Positions 1 to 9,086 are shown, numbered from the stretch's first letter. The stretch is DNA of 64,000 nucleotides from Microterricola viridarii (GCF_001542775.1 NZ_CP014145.1:1860001-1924000), one strand, 5' to 3'. Notes: a model not told the origin generated them from the letters alone. Translations and numbers: made by a program.

Positions 1-1892
1 CCCCACTTGGCGCGATCCAGGTTCCACTCGGGGGTGGTCTTCGTTGAGATCGCGTCCCACTGTGCCTCGAACTGCCCCGCCGCCAGGAACTGGTCGGAGA
101 GGGTGCTCAGCCGCCGGTAGAACATCTCCTTGAACTCGGGGTACTTCAGCATCGCCTGGGTGAACCGGTTCGAGGTGTCCGGGGTGAGGAAGAGCCCCTT
201 GCCGTCAGAGGCTGGCACGGTGAAGATCCAGTTGAGGTCCCAGTGCCACATCTCCCAGCGGCCTGTTCCCTCGGTATCGCGGGCCAGCCACCAGTTGTAC
301 CAGCCGCTGTCCTGGTGGCGCATGATCGAGTTGATCGCCATGTAGTTGATCAGCTCCGGCACGTTGACGTTCTCGTAGATCCACGCCTGCTGGGCGGCCG
401 ACGCCGGGGCGTCTACCGTGTTGCTGAGTGTCCAGACGTCCGTGAAGTCCTCGTCCTCGCGGGTCTTCTTGTCGAGCCAGAGGGCCGCCTTGAGCGCGGC
501 CGGAGATGCCGTCTTGCCGACGGCGCCGCCGTCGGCCTTGTAGATGGCCCAGTTCTTCACCCCTTGCGCGGTCCGCCAGGAGCCGTCCTCGGTCTCCATG
601 ATGCGCCCCAGGCTCCAGAAGGCCGCGTTGCGCTGGGTGCGCACCGGGATAATGCTCAGGCCGCGCGCCCCCGCCGCCTTCACGGTGCTCCAGCCGACGT
701 CGGCGAAGTTGGCCGAGTAGTTCTGCAGCGCAAACTTGTCGAGTGCGTAGGGCAGTTGGCCACCAAGGTCGAACTTGTACCCGGCCGGCATCACGACCTT
801 CCAGTTGACCTTCGCGTCGGTGCGGGAAGAGTTGCCACGCACGCTCATCTGCACGCCGTCGATCACCTCGCCGTTGTAGGCCCAGACGGCCGCACCGGCG
901 ACATCGTCGAGCCGGTGGTTGGCGAGGATGTCGGCGTAGACGGCGTCGTCCATGAACCACTCGATGACGGGCAGCTGGCTGGTGACCGCGCTGTCCCTGA
1001 CCACGACGCCGCGGTAACGCATCGACTCCCCTGCCGCGGGCATCGAGTAGGCCTTGCTCCCGGCCATGGCGTCGATGCGGTAGCGAATCAGCTTGCCACC
1101 CGACTGCGCGGGGATCGTCGCGGCATAGACGCCGTCGCCGGCGCCGCCCGGGCTAGCCGCGTCATCCAGGAATGGGATGGCGACGTCGGCCGCGAACATG
1201 ATCTTGTAGCTCAGCGTTGCCGTCGAACCCGGCTGCAGGCGAGCGCTGACGACCACGGCTTGACTCGGCGTTGGCCGGGCCGGCGTGGCCAGCGTCTCGG
1301 TGATGGCCGGCGGCACGCCGGTTCCGTTGATCGAGTTGACGGCCTTGGGGGTGCCGCCGGTCGCCACGCTCGCGCCCCAGCTCTCGGGCAGGGTGTTGTC
1401 GGAGAGCAGGTCGCGCAGCTCCAGCGTCGGGCCGGTTGCGTCCGGGGATGTCGGCCACGGGGCGACGTCGGCGTAGGTGACGGTGTCGATGACGGCGAGC
1501 GCGCCGTCGACAAGGGTCACGGTCTCGCCGCTGTTGCTGAGATTGCCGCCGTAGACCGCATCCGGGGCGAACCCATAGGTCAGCTGGAACCGTGCGGCAT
1601 CCTTGCCCACCACGAGGTAACCGTTCGCGGGGATGACGGTGCCGGCCGGCAGGGTGCCGGTCACGCCGGCGCTGAAGGACCAGCCGGAGACATCGATGCT
1701 GGCCGCGCTGGTGTTGCTCAGCTCAAGGAAGTCGTCGCCGTCGACGTCGGAGACGGCATGGTAGTTGAGCTCTGAGATCACGATCCCGCCGGGATCCGCA
1801 TACGCCGGTGCCGCTTGCACGACGACCAGAGCTCCACACGTCATCGTGAGGGTCAGTGCGAGGGCCACGCTTCGGGTGCGCTGAATCGCCAT
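1..1892 (-). CDS. Secreted lamin-tail domain / CotH kinase family protein (3' end outside window)
   Basis: The frame starts at ATG 1892 and stays open to the window edge, so the C-terminus is missing. A GGAGAGA ribosome site lies about 8 nt upstream. Residues 1-32 form a signal peptide (hydrophobic core, cleavage after AYA). The next ~110 residues read as a lamin-tail domain (VISELNYHAVSDVDGDDFLEL). After a linker comes a CotH-like kinase region with VRGNSS, the NWWLARD segment and the acidic HWDLNW motif typical of CotH. CotH proteins are atypical kinases best known from spore coats, but secreted LTD-CotH proteins also occur in non-sporulating bacteria. The role here is probably extracellular; substrate unknown. 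Other frames over this region are shadows. Confidence 0.8.
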   Translation of the reverse strand, partial: MAIQRTRSVALALTLTMTCGALVVVQAAPAYADPGGIVISELNYHAVSDVDGDDFLELSNTSAASIDVSGWSFSAGVTGTLPAGTVIPANGYLVVGKDAARFQLTYGFAPDAVYGGNLSNSGETVTLVDGALAVIDTVTYADVAPWPTSPDATGPTLELRDLLSDNTLPESWGASVATGGTPKAVNSINGTGVPPAITETLATPARPTPSQAVVVSARLQPGSTATLSYKIMFAADVAIPFLDDAASPGGAGDGVYAATIPAQSGGKLIRYRIDAMAGSKAYSMPAAGESMRYRGVVVRDSAVTSQLPVIEWFMDDAVYADILANHRLDDVAGAAVWAYNGEVIDGVQMSVRGNSSRTDAKVNWKVVMPAGYKFDLGGQLPYALDKFALQNYSANFADVGWSTVKAAGARGLSIIPVRTQRNAAFWSLGRIMETEDGSWRTAQGVKNWAIYKADGGAVGKTASPAALKAALWLDKKTREDEDFTDVWTLSNTVDAPASAAQQAWIYENVNVPELINYMAINSIMRHQDSGWYNWWLARDTEGTGRWEMWHWDLNWIFTVPASDGKGLFLTPDTSNRFTQAMLKYPEFKEMFYRRLSTLSDQFLAAGQFEAQWDAISTKTTPEWNLDRAKW

Positions 1893-2048
1893 TGATTCGT
1901 CTCTCTCCAGAGATACTGTGAGCGCCGGCGCTTGGGTAGGCGCGAGCACTCGCACCGGTTCGGGTACGGTGCATCGCCCATGTTGGCATGACGCAGCGCC
2001 TAATACCACCCCGTCAGGGGGTCAAAATGAGGATTCCTTGCGAAGGCG

Positions 2049-3752
2049 TCAGCTGTCCTGCGCCAGCGAGATCAGCTCGCGGGCGTGTTCCAGACCGCTC
2101 GCCGAGTCGGGCAGGCCAGAGAGCAGGCGGGCCATCTCGGCGACGCGCTCATCCCCCTGCAGCTGCCGAACACTGCTCGCGGTGACCGCGCCATCGCGGT
2201 CCTTGACCACGGTGAGGTGGTTCTGCGCGAAAGCGGCGACCTGCGCGAGGTGTGTCACGACAATGACCTGGGCCGATTCGGCTAGCCGGGCCAGCCGCCG
2301 CCCGATCTCGATCGCGGCGGCGCCGCCGATGCCGGCATCCACCTCATCGAAGACGAAGGTCGGCACGGGGTCGGTGCCGGCCACCACGACCTCGATTGCG
2401 AGCATCACACGGGAGAGCTCACCGCCGGATGCGCCGCGCCCCAGGGGCCGCGGGTCTGCCCCGGCGTGCGGCTTCAGCAGGATCGAGACGGTGTCGCCGC
2501 CGCTTGCCCCCAGCTCGTCACGCGGGCTGACCTCGATAGAGAGCTCGGCGTTCGGCATGGCGAGAGGGCCGAGTTCTGCCGTGACCTGGCGGGCGAACCG
2601 TTCGGCGGCGGCGGTGCGCAGCGCGCTGAGTTCGGCGGCGAGGCGGTCGACCACGTCGTGATCGGATGCAACGGCGGCCTCGAGCTCGGCGATGCGCTCG
2701 GCGTCGCCGTCCAGCTCGAACAGCCGGCTGCTGCCGAGTTCCATCGCCTCGATGACCTCGTCGAGGGAGCTGCCGTACTTGCGCACCAGCGCGGCGAGCT
2801 CGGCACGGCGCTCCTGCACAGTCTCAAGCTCCCGCGAGCCGTCGGTGTCGAGACCGTCCAGATAGGTGGACAACTCGCCCACCACATCCGCCAGCAGGAA
2901 CTCGATGCTCGCCAGCGACTCTGCGATCGGGCTGAGTGTCGCATCGTGCGCGGCGGCGCGCTCCACCGCCCGCCGGGCGGCGTTCATCAGGGTGAGGGCA
3001 TCAGGGGTGTCGATGATGCCCCCGCCGTCGTTCTCGGCCGAGATCTGCTCGCGGGCGATCGTGGCTGCCTGACGCAGCTCCTCGAGGTTGTTCAGGCGCT
3101 CTGCACGCTCGGTGAGCTCGGTGTCCTCGCCGGGCAGCGGGGCGACGGCCTCGATCTCGGCGAGGGCCTCGCGCAGCTCCTCCGCCTCACGGGAGCGGCG
3201 GTCGCGCTCGCTGCGCAGTCTGGCCAGCTCTTCGTCGTTGGTGTGCCAGCGGCGGTAGGCCCGGCCGTAGGAGTCGAGAACGGCCGCGAAGTCGGAGCCG
3301 GCAAAACGGTCGAGGGCCTCACGTTGCGCGGTCGCCGAGCGCAGTCGCATCTGCTCGGACTGGCCATGCACGATCACCAGGTGGTCGGCGAGCTCGGCGA
3401 GCACCGCGGCGGGCGCCTGTCGGCCCCCGACGATGGCGCGGCTGCGGCCCTCGGCAGAGACGGTGCGGCCGAGCAGCAGCTCAGGGCCGTCGAGGTCTCC
3501 CCCGGCCAAGCGGACGCGTTCGGCGACCGGACCGTCCTCCGCGACCACCCAGCGGCCCTCGACCCAGCTCTGGGCCTGGCCCTGGCGCACCGCGCCGGCG
3601 TCGGCACGCTCACCGAGCAACAGGCCGAGCGCAGAGACGACCATCGTCTTGCCCGCACCGGTCTCGCCGGTGACGGCGGTGAACCCCGGGCCGAGCGGCA
3701 GAACAGCCTCGGCGATCACGCCGAGGTCACGAATCGTCAGTTCCTCAATCAC
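2049..3752 (-). CDS. recN: DNA repair protein RecN
   Basis: This is an SMC-like ATPase that acts in double-strand break repair by recombination. The 567-aa protein has the expected family length. Walker A is GETGAGKT near residue 30. A long charged coiled-coil middle follows, and the C-terminal lobe carries a Walker B of the form VFDEVDAGIGG. The start is GTG at 3752, which overlaps the 3' end of nadK by 8 nt, so the two are probably translationally coupled. It is the last gene of the run TPR protein, HAD phosphatase, 54-aa protein, tlyA, nadK, recN, an order shared with M. tuberculosis. I saw no separate SOS box directly before it. Confidence 0.96.
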   Translation of the reverse strand: MIEELTIRDLGVIAEAVLPLGPGFTAVTGETGAGKTMVVSALGLLLGERADAGAVRQGQAQSWVEGRWVVAEDGPVAERVRLAGGDLDGPELLLGRTVSAEGRSRAIVGGRQAPAAVLAELADHLVIVHGQSEQMRLRSATAQREALDRFAGSDFAAVLDSYGRAYRRWHTNDEELARLRSERDRRSREAEELREALAEIEAVAPLPGEDTELTERAERLNNLEELRQAATIAREQISAENDGGGIIDTPDALTLMNAARRAVERAAAHDATLSPIAESLASIEFLLADVVGELSTYLDGLDTDGSRELETVQERRAELAALVRKYGSSLDEVIEAMELGSSRLFELDGDAERIAELEAAVASDHDVVDRLAAELSALRTAAAERFARQVTAELGPLAMPNAELSIEVSPRDELGASGGDTVSILLKPHAGADPRPLGRGASGGELSRVMLAIEVVVAGTDPVPTFVFDEVDAGIGGAAAIEIGRRLARLAESAQVIVVTHLAQVAAFAQNHLTVVKDRDGAVTASSVRQLQGDERVAEMARLLSGLPDSASGLEHARELISLAQDS

Positions 3753-4665
3753 GTCCGACGGGCCCTCTCCAGCCGGTGACCGGGAGTTGGAACTTGTTCA
3801 CGAGCCGATCGGTGAACGGCGCCTCGTGCAGGCGGGCCAGTCGCACGGGAACCGGGCTGCGGCGCACCACGACGCGCGCGCCGGGCGGCAGGTCGCGGGT
3901 ACGTCGGCCGTCGCACCAGAGCACTCCGGAGGCGGAGGTGCGAGCGAGCACCTCGACGGCGAGCGAGGAGTCTGGGCCGACAACGAGGGGCCGGGCGAAG
4001 AGGGCGTGGGCGCTCAGCGGCACGAGCAGCATGGCGTCCAGCGTGGGCCAGACGATCGGGCCGCCACCGGAGAAGGCATAGGCGGTGGAACCGGTGGGCG
4101 TCGACATGACCACGCCGTCACAGCCGAAGCTGGAGAGCGGCCGGCCGTCGACCTCGATGACGACTTCGAGCATCCGCTCCCCGCTCGCCTTCTCGACGGT
4201 GGCCTCGTTCAGAGCCCACGTCTCGTAGACCACGTCTTCACCCTGCTTGACCCGCACGGCGAGCGTCATGCGCTCCTCGACGTGGTAGTCCCGGTCGAGC
4301 CCGCGGCTGATCGCCTCGCTCAGGCTGTCGCGCTCGCTCTCGGCCAGGAATCCGACGTGTCCGAGGTTGACTCCGAGCAACGGCGTGGACGCGCTGCGCA
4401 CCAACTCGGCGGCACGCAGAATCGTGCCGTCGCCGCCGAGGACGACGACGAGTTCCAGCTCAGCGGCCTGCACCTCGACGCCGAGTGTCAACAGCGAGCC
4501 ACCGTGGTCGGGGAAGAAGTCTTTCAGGTCGTCGCGCTGGTCGGCGGGGATGACGGGGGTTGCCCCGGCGGCACGCAGCTGCGCGCAGGCCGCTACGGCT
4601 GCCTCGAGTGCGTCACGCCGACCGGTGTGCGCGACGACGAGGATGGGGCGCTGCACTGGCGTCAT
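3745..4665 (-). CDS. nadK: NAD kinase
   Basis: The enzyme phosphorylates NAD to NADP in the cytosol. The 306-aa product has the GGDGT nucleotide-binding motif (VVLGGDGTILRAAEL, near residue 75) and the conserved STPTGSTAYAFSGGGP segment that shapes the NAD site. The gene starts at ATG 4665, 4 nt after the tlyA stop, with GGGAG upstream. Its 3' end overlaps recN by 8 nt. Gene order and motifs agree, so I am confident. Confidence 0.97.
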   Translation of the reverse strand: MTPVQRPILVVAHTGRRDALEAAVAACAQLRAAGATPVIPADQRDDLKDFFPDHGGSLLTLGVEVQAAELELVVVLGGDGTILRAAELVRSASTPLLGVNLGHVGFLAESERDSLSEAISRGLDRDYHVEERMTLAVRVKQGEDVVYETWALNEATVEKASGERMLEVVIEVDGRPLSSFGCDGVVMSTPTGSTAYAFSGGGPIVWPTLDAMLLVPLSAHALFARPLVVGPDSSLAVEVLARTSASGVLWCDGRRTRDLPPGARVVVRRSPVPVRLARLHEAPFTDRLVNKFQLPVTGWRGPVGRD

Positions 4666-4669
4666 AACG

Positions 4670-5482
4670 TCATGCTCCCGTCGTGGCTGTGACTCGATCG
4701 ATCCATTCTGACGGATCGGAGCCCGTTGTGGCGCTCAACCAGACCAGATACTCGTGATTCCCGGATCCGCCTGCGATCGGCGAGGCCACGAGGCCGGCCG
4801 TGCGGAGCCCGAGGTCGTGGGCCGCCCAGAGCACTGCGTTGACGGCATCCGCACGCAGTCCGGGGTTCTTGACGACGCCCTCGCGGATGCCGGTGCGCCC
4901 CACCTCGAACTGCGGTTTGACCAGCAGCACGAAGTTCGCGCCGTCAACGGCGGTCTCGACGAGTGCAGGCAACACAGTCGTGAGGGAGATGAAGGAGAGG
5001 TCTCCGACGACGACGCTCGGCTGCTCCGGCCAGCCGCTGGCGGCCGCCAGCGACGCGGCCGTCATGTAGCGCACGTTGAAACCCTCGACCAAGGACAGGC
5101 GGTCCTCGTGTGCGAGCTGGGGGGCCAACTGGCCGTGCCCGACGTCGACTGCCAGAACCCGTGCCGCACCGCGCTCGAGCAGCACCTGGCTGAAGCCACC
5201 GGTCGACGCGCCGGCGTCGAGCACCGTGGCGCCGGAAACGTGCACCGGAAAGGTGTCGAGGGCGGCGATGAGCTTGTGCGCGGCGCGGCTGACGTAGTGG
5301 TCGGCGCCCGCGACCTCGATCTTCTGCGACGGGAACACCTTCGTGGCCGCCTTGATGACCGGCTTGCCGTTGACGGTGACGAGACCATCGGCGACCAGGG
5401 TCGCAGCGTGGGTGCGGGAGCGGGCCAGGCCGCGCTCGGCGAGTGCGGCGTCGAGACGCACACCCTCTGTGTGATCGGTCAT
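4670..5482 (-). CDS. tlyA: TlyA family 2'-O-methyltransferase (16S/23S rRNA)
   Basis: TlyA methylates cytidine 2'-hydroxyls in 16S and 23S rRNA in mycobacteria, which makes ribosomes sensitive to capreomycin; older annotations call it hemolysin. The 270-aa protein has an N-terminal S4 RNA-binding domain (about residues 8-65) and an FtsJ/RrmJ-like Rossmann fold with VLDAGASTGGFSQVL as the SAM site. Catalytic-type segments GDLSFISL and LLVKPQFEVGR follow. The start at 5482 lies 3 nt after the stop of the 54-aa gene, and the stop lies 4 nt before nadK, so it is embedded in an operon. Confidence 0.94.
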   Translation of the reverse strand: MTDHTEGVRLDAALAERGLARSRTHAATLVADGLVTVNGKPVIKAATKVFPSQKIEVAGADHYVSRAAHKLIAALDTFPVHVSGATVLDAGASTGGFSQVLLERGAARVLAVDVGHGQLAPQLAHEDRLSLVEGFNVRYMTAASLAAASGWPEQPSVVVGDLSFISLTTVLPALVETAVDGANFVLLVKPQFEVGRTGIREGVVKNPGLRADAVNAVLWAAHDLGLRTAGLVASPIAGGSGNHEYLVWLSATTGSDPSEWIDRVTATTGA

Positions 5483-5485
5483 GCC

Positions 5486-5650
5486 CTAGGCCTGCGTTCC
5501 CGCGGCGTCGCCGCCTTCTAGTCTGGCGCGCATCTCATCGTGCAGCTGCACGTAGGCCTCTGCGCGCTCGGCCACCGGCTGCTCGTCGATCGAGCGCAGG
5601 CGTGCTGCCAGGCGCTCCTCTGCCGAGTACTCGTTGTCTGCTGTGGTCAC
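5486..5650 (-). CDS. Small conserved protein between HAD phosphatase and tlyA (Rv1693-like position)
   Basis: This is a 54-codon gene starting at GTG 5650. Its start overlaps the stop of the upstream HAD gene in a GTGA arrangement, and its stop is 3 nt from tlyA, which is strong evidence for a real coupled gene. The product begins MTTADNEYSAEERLAARL, is rich in Glu, Ala and Arg and is predicted to be mainly helical, with no membrane segment. M. tuberculosis has a comparable small gene (Rv1693) at the same place between the Rv1692 phosphatase and tlyA. The function is unknown. Confidence 0.8.
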   Translation of the reverse strand: MTTADNEYSAEERLAARLRSIDEQPVAERAEAYVQLHDEMRARLEGGDAAGTQA

Positions 5651-6729
5651 ACTGCCACGTTACTGCCAGCCGCTGACAGGGCTACGCCCGCGCCGTCGGC
5701 GTAGAGCTCCTCCGGGACGTTCAGGCCATATATCGCGCGGCCAGAGCCCCAGATCACGGCGCAGGCGGCGCGCAACAGGTCGATGCCACCGTCGCCGGCC
5801 TTGACGATCTGCACGTCGTTGCCGCGCAGGCGCACGCTGGCCGCGTTGACCGTCGCCTGAGTGCCGTCGGCAGAGAGCATCGTCTCCGGGTAAGGCTCGT
5901 GGAGCTGCCGCAGGTCGCTCAAGATGAAGCGTGGACGCATGTCGGCCCCGGCCGCCAGGGCCTGCTTGGCCTTGTCGATGCCGGTGAGCACGAGAAGGGA
6001 GGTCATCCCGGCGCGGTTGGCACCCAGGATGTCGGTGTCGAGCCGGTCACCGATGAACAGCGCATTGCTGGCAGAGAAGCGCTCCCTGGCGACCTCGAAG
6101 ATCGGGACCTCCGGCTTGCCTGCGACGAGCGGCAGCCGCCCGACGGCGGTGTGCACGGCCGAGACGAGCGTGCCGTTGCCAGGCGCGATACCCCGGGCAA
6201 CCGGGATCGTCCAGTCGGTATTGGTCGCCACCCAGGGGATGTCGGCGCCGGGGCCGGTGGGCGCCAGGGCGAATGCGGCTTCGGCCAGCTGCGCCCAGCC
6301 GACGTCGGGCGCGAAACCCTGCACGACGGCGGCCGGCAGGTCATCGGCCGAGCGGGTCACCCGGAATCCGGCCTTCTCGACCTCGACGACGAGCCCGTCG
6401 CCACCGACGACGAGCACCAGGGCGCCCGGCTCGATGAGGCCGGTGAGCAGCCGCATCGCGGCCTGTGGCGAGGTCACGACGTCGTCCGCCTGCACGCTGA
6501 GGCCGAGTTCGCTGAGATGCTCGGCGACGGAGGCGTCCGAACGGGAGGCGTTGTTCGTGATGTAGCCGACGCGCAACGCCTCGGCGGCGCGATTCAGGCT
6601 CTCCACGGCGTGCGGGATCGCCTTCGGACCGGCGTACACGACGCCGTCCAGGTCGGCGAGCAGCACGTCGACGCCGTCCAGAGGGGTTGCGGCAGCCACC
6701 TGGCTACTTCTCCGTCGGAACAGCGCCAT
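5647..6729 (-). CDS. HAD-IIA family hydrolase (NagD-like phosphatase)
   Basis: The protein is a phosphatase of the HAD superfamily IIA type. Motif I is LLADLDGVVYAGP near residue 25, motif II is ITNNASRS, the conserved lysine lies in GKPEVPIFEVA, and motif III/IV is LFIGDRLDTDILGANRAG. The M. tuberculosis homologue at this locus (Rv1692) was reported to be a glycerol-3-phosphate phosphatase; whether this protein shares that substrate is inference. A C-terminal extension of about 80 residues follows the catalytic core. The start ATG 6729 lies inside the 3' end of the TPR gene (26-nt overlap). Confidence 0.9.
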   Translation of the reverse strand: MALFRRRSSQVAAATPLDGVDVLLADLDGVVYAGPKAIPHAVESLNRAAEALRVGYITNNASRSDASVAEHLSELGLSVQADDVVTSPQAAMRLLTGLIEPGALVLVVGGDGLVVEVEKAGFRVTRSADDLPAAVVQGFAPDVGWAQLAEAAFALAPTGPGADIPWVATNTDWTIPVARGIAPGNGTLVSAVHTAVGRLPLVAGKPEVPIFEVARERFSASNALFIGDRLDTDILGANRAGMTSLLVLTGIDKAKQALAAGADMRPRFILSDLRQLHEPYPETMLSADGTQATVNAASVRLRGNDVQIVKAGDGGIDLLRAACAVIWGSGRAIYGLNVPEELYADGAGVALSAAGSNVAV

Positions 6730-8986
6730 CGTCGCCCTCGTCGGCCTTCGGCGCCTTGACTGCCTTCGCCTTCTTGGGCTTCTCTGCGGTGTCGGCCTTG
6801 GGAGCCTTCACGGCCTTCTCAGCCTTCTCAGCCTTGTCAGCCTTCTCGACCTTGACGGTCTTGACAGCTTTGGGCGCCTTCACTGCTTTGTCAGCCTTTT
6901 CGGCCTTCTCAGCCTTCTCGGCCTTCGGAGCCTTGGGCGCCTTCTCGACCTTCTCGGCCTTCTCGGCCTTCTCAGCCTTCTCGGCCTTGGGCTCCTTCAC
7001 GGCCTTCTTCGCCTTCGGTGCGGCGACGGGCTCATCGGCCTGCGGTGCCGCAGCGACGGCTGCCTCGTCGGCAGCAACGCTCTCGGCTTCGGTGTCCTCG
7101 CCGAGCAGCTCGGCAACCTCATCCTCGGCTGAGACGTTCTTGATCGAGGCGGTGTCGATGGTCTCCGACAGGACGGGCGCGTCAGCAACGGCCTCGTCCT
7201 CGTCCTCGGCAGGCGCGGCAGCTGCCGGCTCGTCGTCGACGAAGATGCCGTCGTCGCCCTCGTCATCGGCGAAGTCGATGTAGTCGAGCTCCTCCTCGTA
7301 GACGGAGATGGTCTCGTTGCCGTCCTCGCCGTATGCCGCGGCAAGTGCTCCGGCGGCGCGGTTAGCGCGGGCACGCCATTCGGCGGCATCCGCGTCGCGG
7401 CCGAGCTCTTCGAGAACCTCGGCGTAGGCGGCGAACAGCGGCGGGCTGTAGCTGAAAGCCGTGTTCGGGTCAAGCTGCGAAACCTCCAGCTCGACGAGCG
7501 CCAGCTCGGGCTGCTCGAGGTCGAGGCGCGCACCGGACATGGCGATCGCGAGCTCCACCTGCACCGAGTCGGGCAGGGTGCTGCGGTCGATGCTGCGGCC
7601 GAGCTCGAGGGCCCGGTCGGGGCGACCAACGCCACGCTCGCTGTCGACCATCAACGCGATCTGGTCGTTCTTACCCGAGATGCGACGGTAGGTGCGCAGC
7701 TCGCGCAGAGCCAGTGCGAAGTCGCCGGTCGCGTAAGCGGTGACGGCGAGCGTCTCGCGCACGATGGCGATGCGGCCGGCACGGCGTGCGGCCGACAACA
7801 CGTGCTTGTGGGCAAGCTCGGGGTCTTCGTCGATGAGGCGTGCCGCCATCGCGAGGTGCTTGGCCACCCACTCGGCGTTGTCCTTGGTGAGCGTCTTGAG
7901 CTCGTTGCGGGCTCCGCGGTCCAGGTCGTTCGCGGTGACGTCGTCGGGCAGATCGGGGTCGTCGTGACGAGGGCGCACCATGCGCAGCTCGTGCTGGCGG
8001 CGCTGCTCGTCGGTCATCTCCTCGTCGTAGCGGGCCTGACGCTCTGCCTCACGGTCGTTGCGCGCGGGGGCGCCATCGCGGGTCCAGAGCTTCTGCTCGC
8101 CACCGGCGCGCGGGGGCCGGCGGTCTCCATCGCGCGGCGGGCGGCGGTCGGAGCTGTCGCGGTTCTCCCAGGGCCGGCGGTCTCCATCGCGCGGCGGGCG
8201 GCGGTCGGAGCTGTCGCGGTTCTCCCAGGGCTTGCGCTCACCGTCACGCGGCGGGCGGCGGTCGGAGCTGTCGCGGTTCTCCCACGGCTTCCGCTCACCG
8301 TCACGCGGCGGGCGGCGGTCGCCACCGGTCGACGAGCCGGAGCTGCGGTTCTCCCACGGCTTCCGCTCACCATCGCGGGCGGGACGGCTGCTGCTGCTGT
8401 CGCGGTTCTCCCACGGCTTGCGCTCACCGTCACGCGGCGGGCGGCGGTCGCCACCGGTCGACGAGCCGGAGCTGCGGTTCTCCCACGGCTTCCGCTCACC
8501 ATCGCGGGCGGGACGGCTGCTGCTGCTGTCGCGGTTCTCCCACGGCTTGCGCTCACCATCACGCGGCGGGCGGCGGTCGGAGCTGTCGCGGTTCTCCCAC
8601 GGCTTGCGCTCACCGTCACGCGGCGGGCGGCGGTCGCCACCGGTCGACGAGCCGGAGCTGCGGTTCTCCCACGGCTTCCGCTCACCATCGCGGGCGGGAC
8701 GGCTGCTGCTGTCGCGGTTCTCCCACGGCTTGCGCTCACCGTCACGCGGCGGGCGGCGGTCGCCACCGGTCGACGAGCCGGAGCTGCGGTTCTCCCACGG
8801 CTTCCGTTCACCGTCGCGGGCCGGGCGCCGGTCAGCGCTGTCGCGCTTCTCCCACGGCTTCTGCTGCCCTGCGTCGCGCTGCGGAGCACGTGCGGAGCTG
8901 TTGTTTCGTGTCTCGTTGCCTCGGCTGTCCCGCGATGGACGCTTCTCGCGCTCGGGTCCCTGACCCTGGGATGAAGAATCGCTCAC
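6704..8986 (-). CDS. Large TPR-like protein with N-terminal Arg/Pro/Trp repeats and C-terminal Lys/Ala/Glu tail
   Basis: I chose GTG 8986 as the start because AGGAAAG lies 5-6 nt upstream; a longer frame reaches 9031 but runs towards the rrn terminator. The 760-aa product has four parts. Residues 43-289 are 12 tandem units of 18-24 residues built on KPWENR...RDGER. Residues about 320-530 form a helical TPR-like core (AHKHVLSAARRAGRIAIVRE and similar). Residues about 540-640 are acidic. The last ~105 residues are Lys-Ala-Glu/Pro repeats resembling histone H1 tails. Its position next to the HAD phosphatase matches Rv1691 of M. tuberculosis. No enzymatic motif is visible; nucleic-acid binding through the basic ends is a guess. 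Confidence 0.85.
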   Translation of the reverse strand: MSDSSSQGQGPEREKRPSRDSRGNETRNNSSARAPQRDAGQQKPWEKRDSADRRPARDGERKPWENRSSGSSTGGDRRPPRDGERKPWENRDSSSRPARDGERKPWENRSSGSSTGGDRRPPRDGERKPWENRDSSDRRPPRDGERKPWENRDSSSSRPARDGERKPWENRSSGSSTGGDRRPPRDGERKPWENRDSSSSRPARDGERKPWENRSSGSSTGGDRRPPRDGERKPWENRDSSDRRPPRDGERKPWENRDSSDRRPPRDGDRRPWENRDSSDRRPPRDGDRRPPRAGGEQKLWTRDGAPARNDREAERQARYDEEMTDEQRRQHELRMVRPRHDDPDLPDDVTANDLDRGARNELKTLTKDNAEWVAKHLAMAARLIDEDPELAHKHVLSAARRAGRIAIVRETLAVTAYATGDFALALRELRTYRRISGKNDQIALMVDSERGVGRPDRALELGRSIDRSTLPDSVQVELAIAMSGARLDLEQPELALVELEVSQLDPNTAFSYSPPLFAAYAEVLEELGRDADAAEWRARANRAAGALAAAYGEDGNETISVYEEELDYIDFADDEGDDGIFVDDEPAAAAPAEDEDEAVADAPVLSETIDTASIKNVSAEDEVAELLGEDTEAESVAADEAAVAAAPQADEPVAAPKAKKAVKEPKAEKAEKAEKAEKVEKAPKAPKAEKAEKAEKADKAVKAPKAVKTVKVEKADKAEKAEKAVKAPKADTAEKPKKAKAVKAPKADEGDDGAVPTEK
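8120..8860 (-). repeat. In-frame minisatellite inside the TPR protein gene, 12 units
   Basis: The DNA encodes 12 successive units that all contain (K/R)PWE(N/K)R. Two alternating forms occur: a 72-nt form with SSGSSTGGDRRPPRDGER and a 54-57-nt form with RDSS.R(P/R)(A/P)RDGER. Units are nearly identical at the nucleotide level, so the array could expand or contract by slippage or recombination without frameshift, because every unit length is a multiple of three. Confidence 0.9.
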
Positions 8987-9051
8987 GGTACTTTCCTGTT
9001 CTCTGTTAATGGCGCTACGAATCGCAGCCACCTAGGCAATTATGACTTAAC

Positions 9052-9086
9052 AAAAAATGGCCACCCATTGCTGGGTGGCCATTTTT
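9052..9086 (-). terminator. Intrinsic terminator of the rrn operon
   Basis: A 12-bp perfect stem (ATGGCCACCCA / TGGGTGGCCAT) with a short loop is followed by T6 on the minus strand, 10 nt downstream of 5S rRNA. It has a T-rich tail on both strands, so it could work in both directions. It separates the rrn operon from the TPR gene. Confidence 0.9.

Noticed and set aside
243..1775. A 510-aa plus-strand ORF and minus-strand frames 205-960 and 1162-1458
   Set aside because: They overlap the LTD-CotH gene in other frames; only the minus frame from 1892 has a signal peptide, a ribosome site and family motifs.
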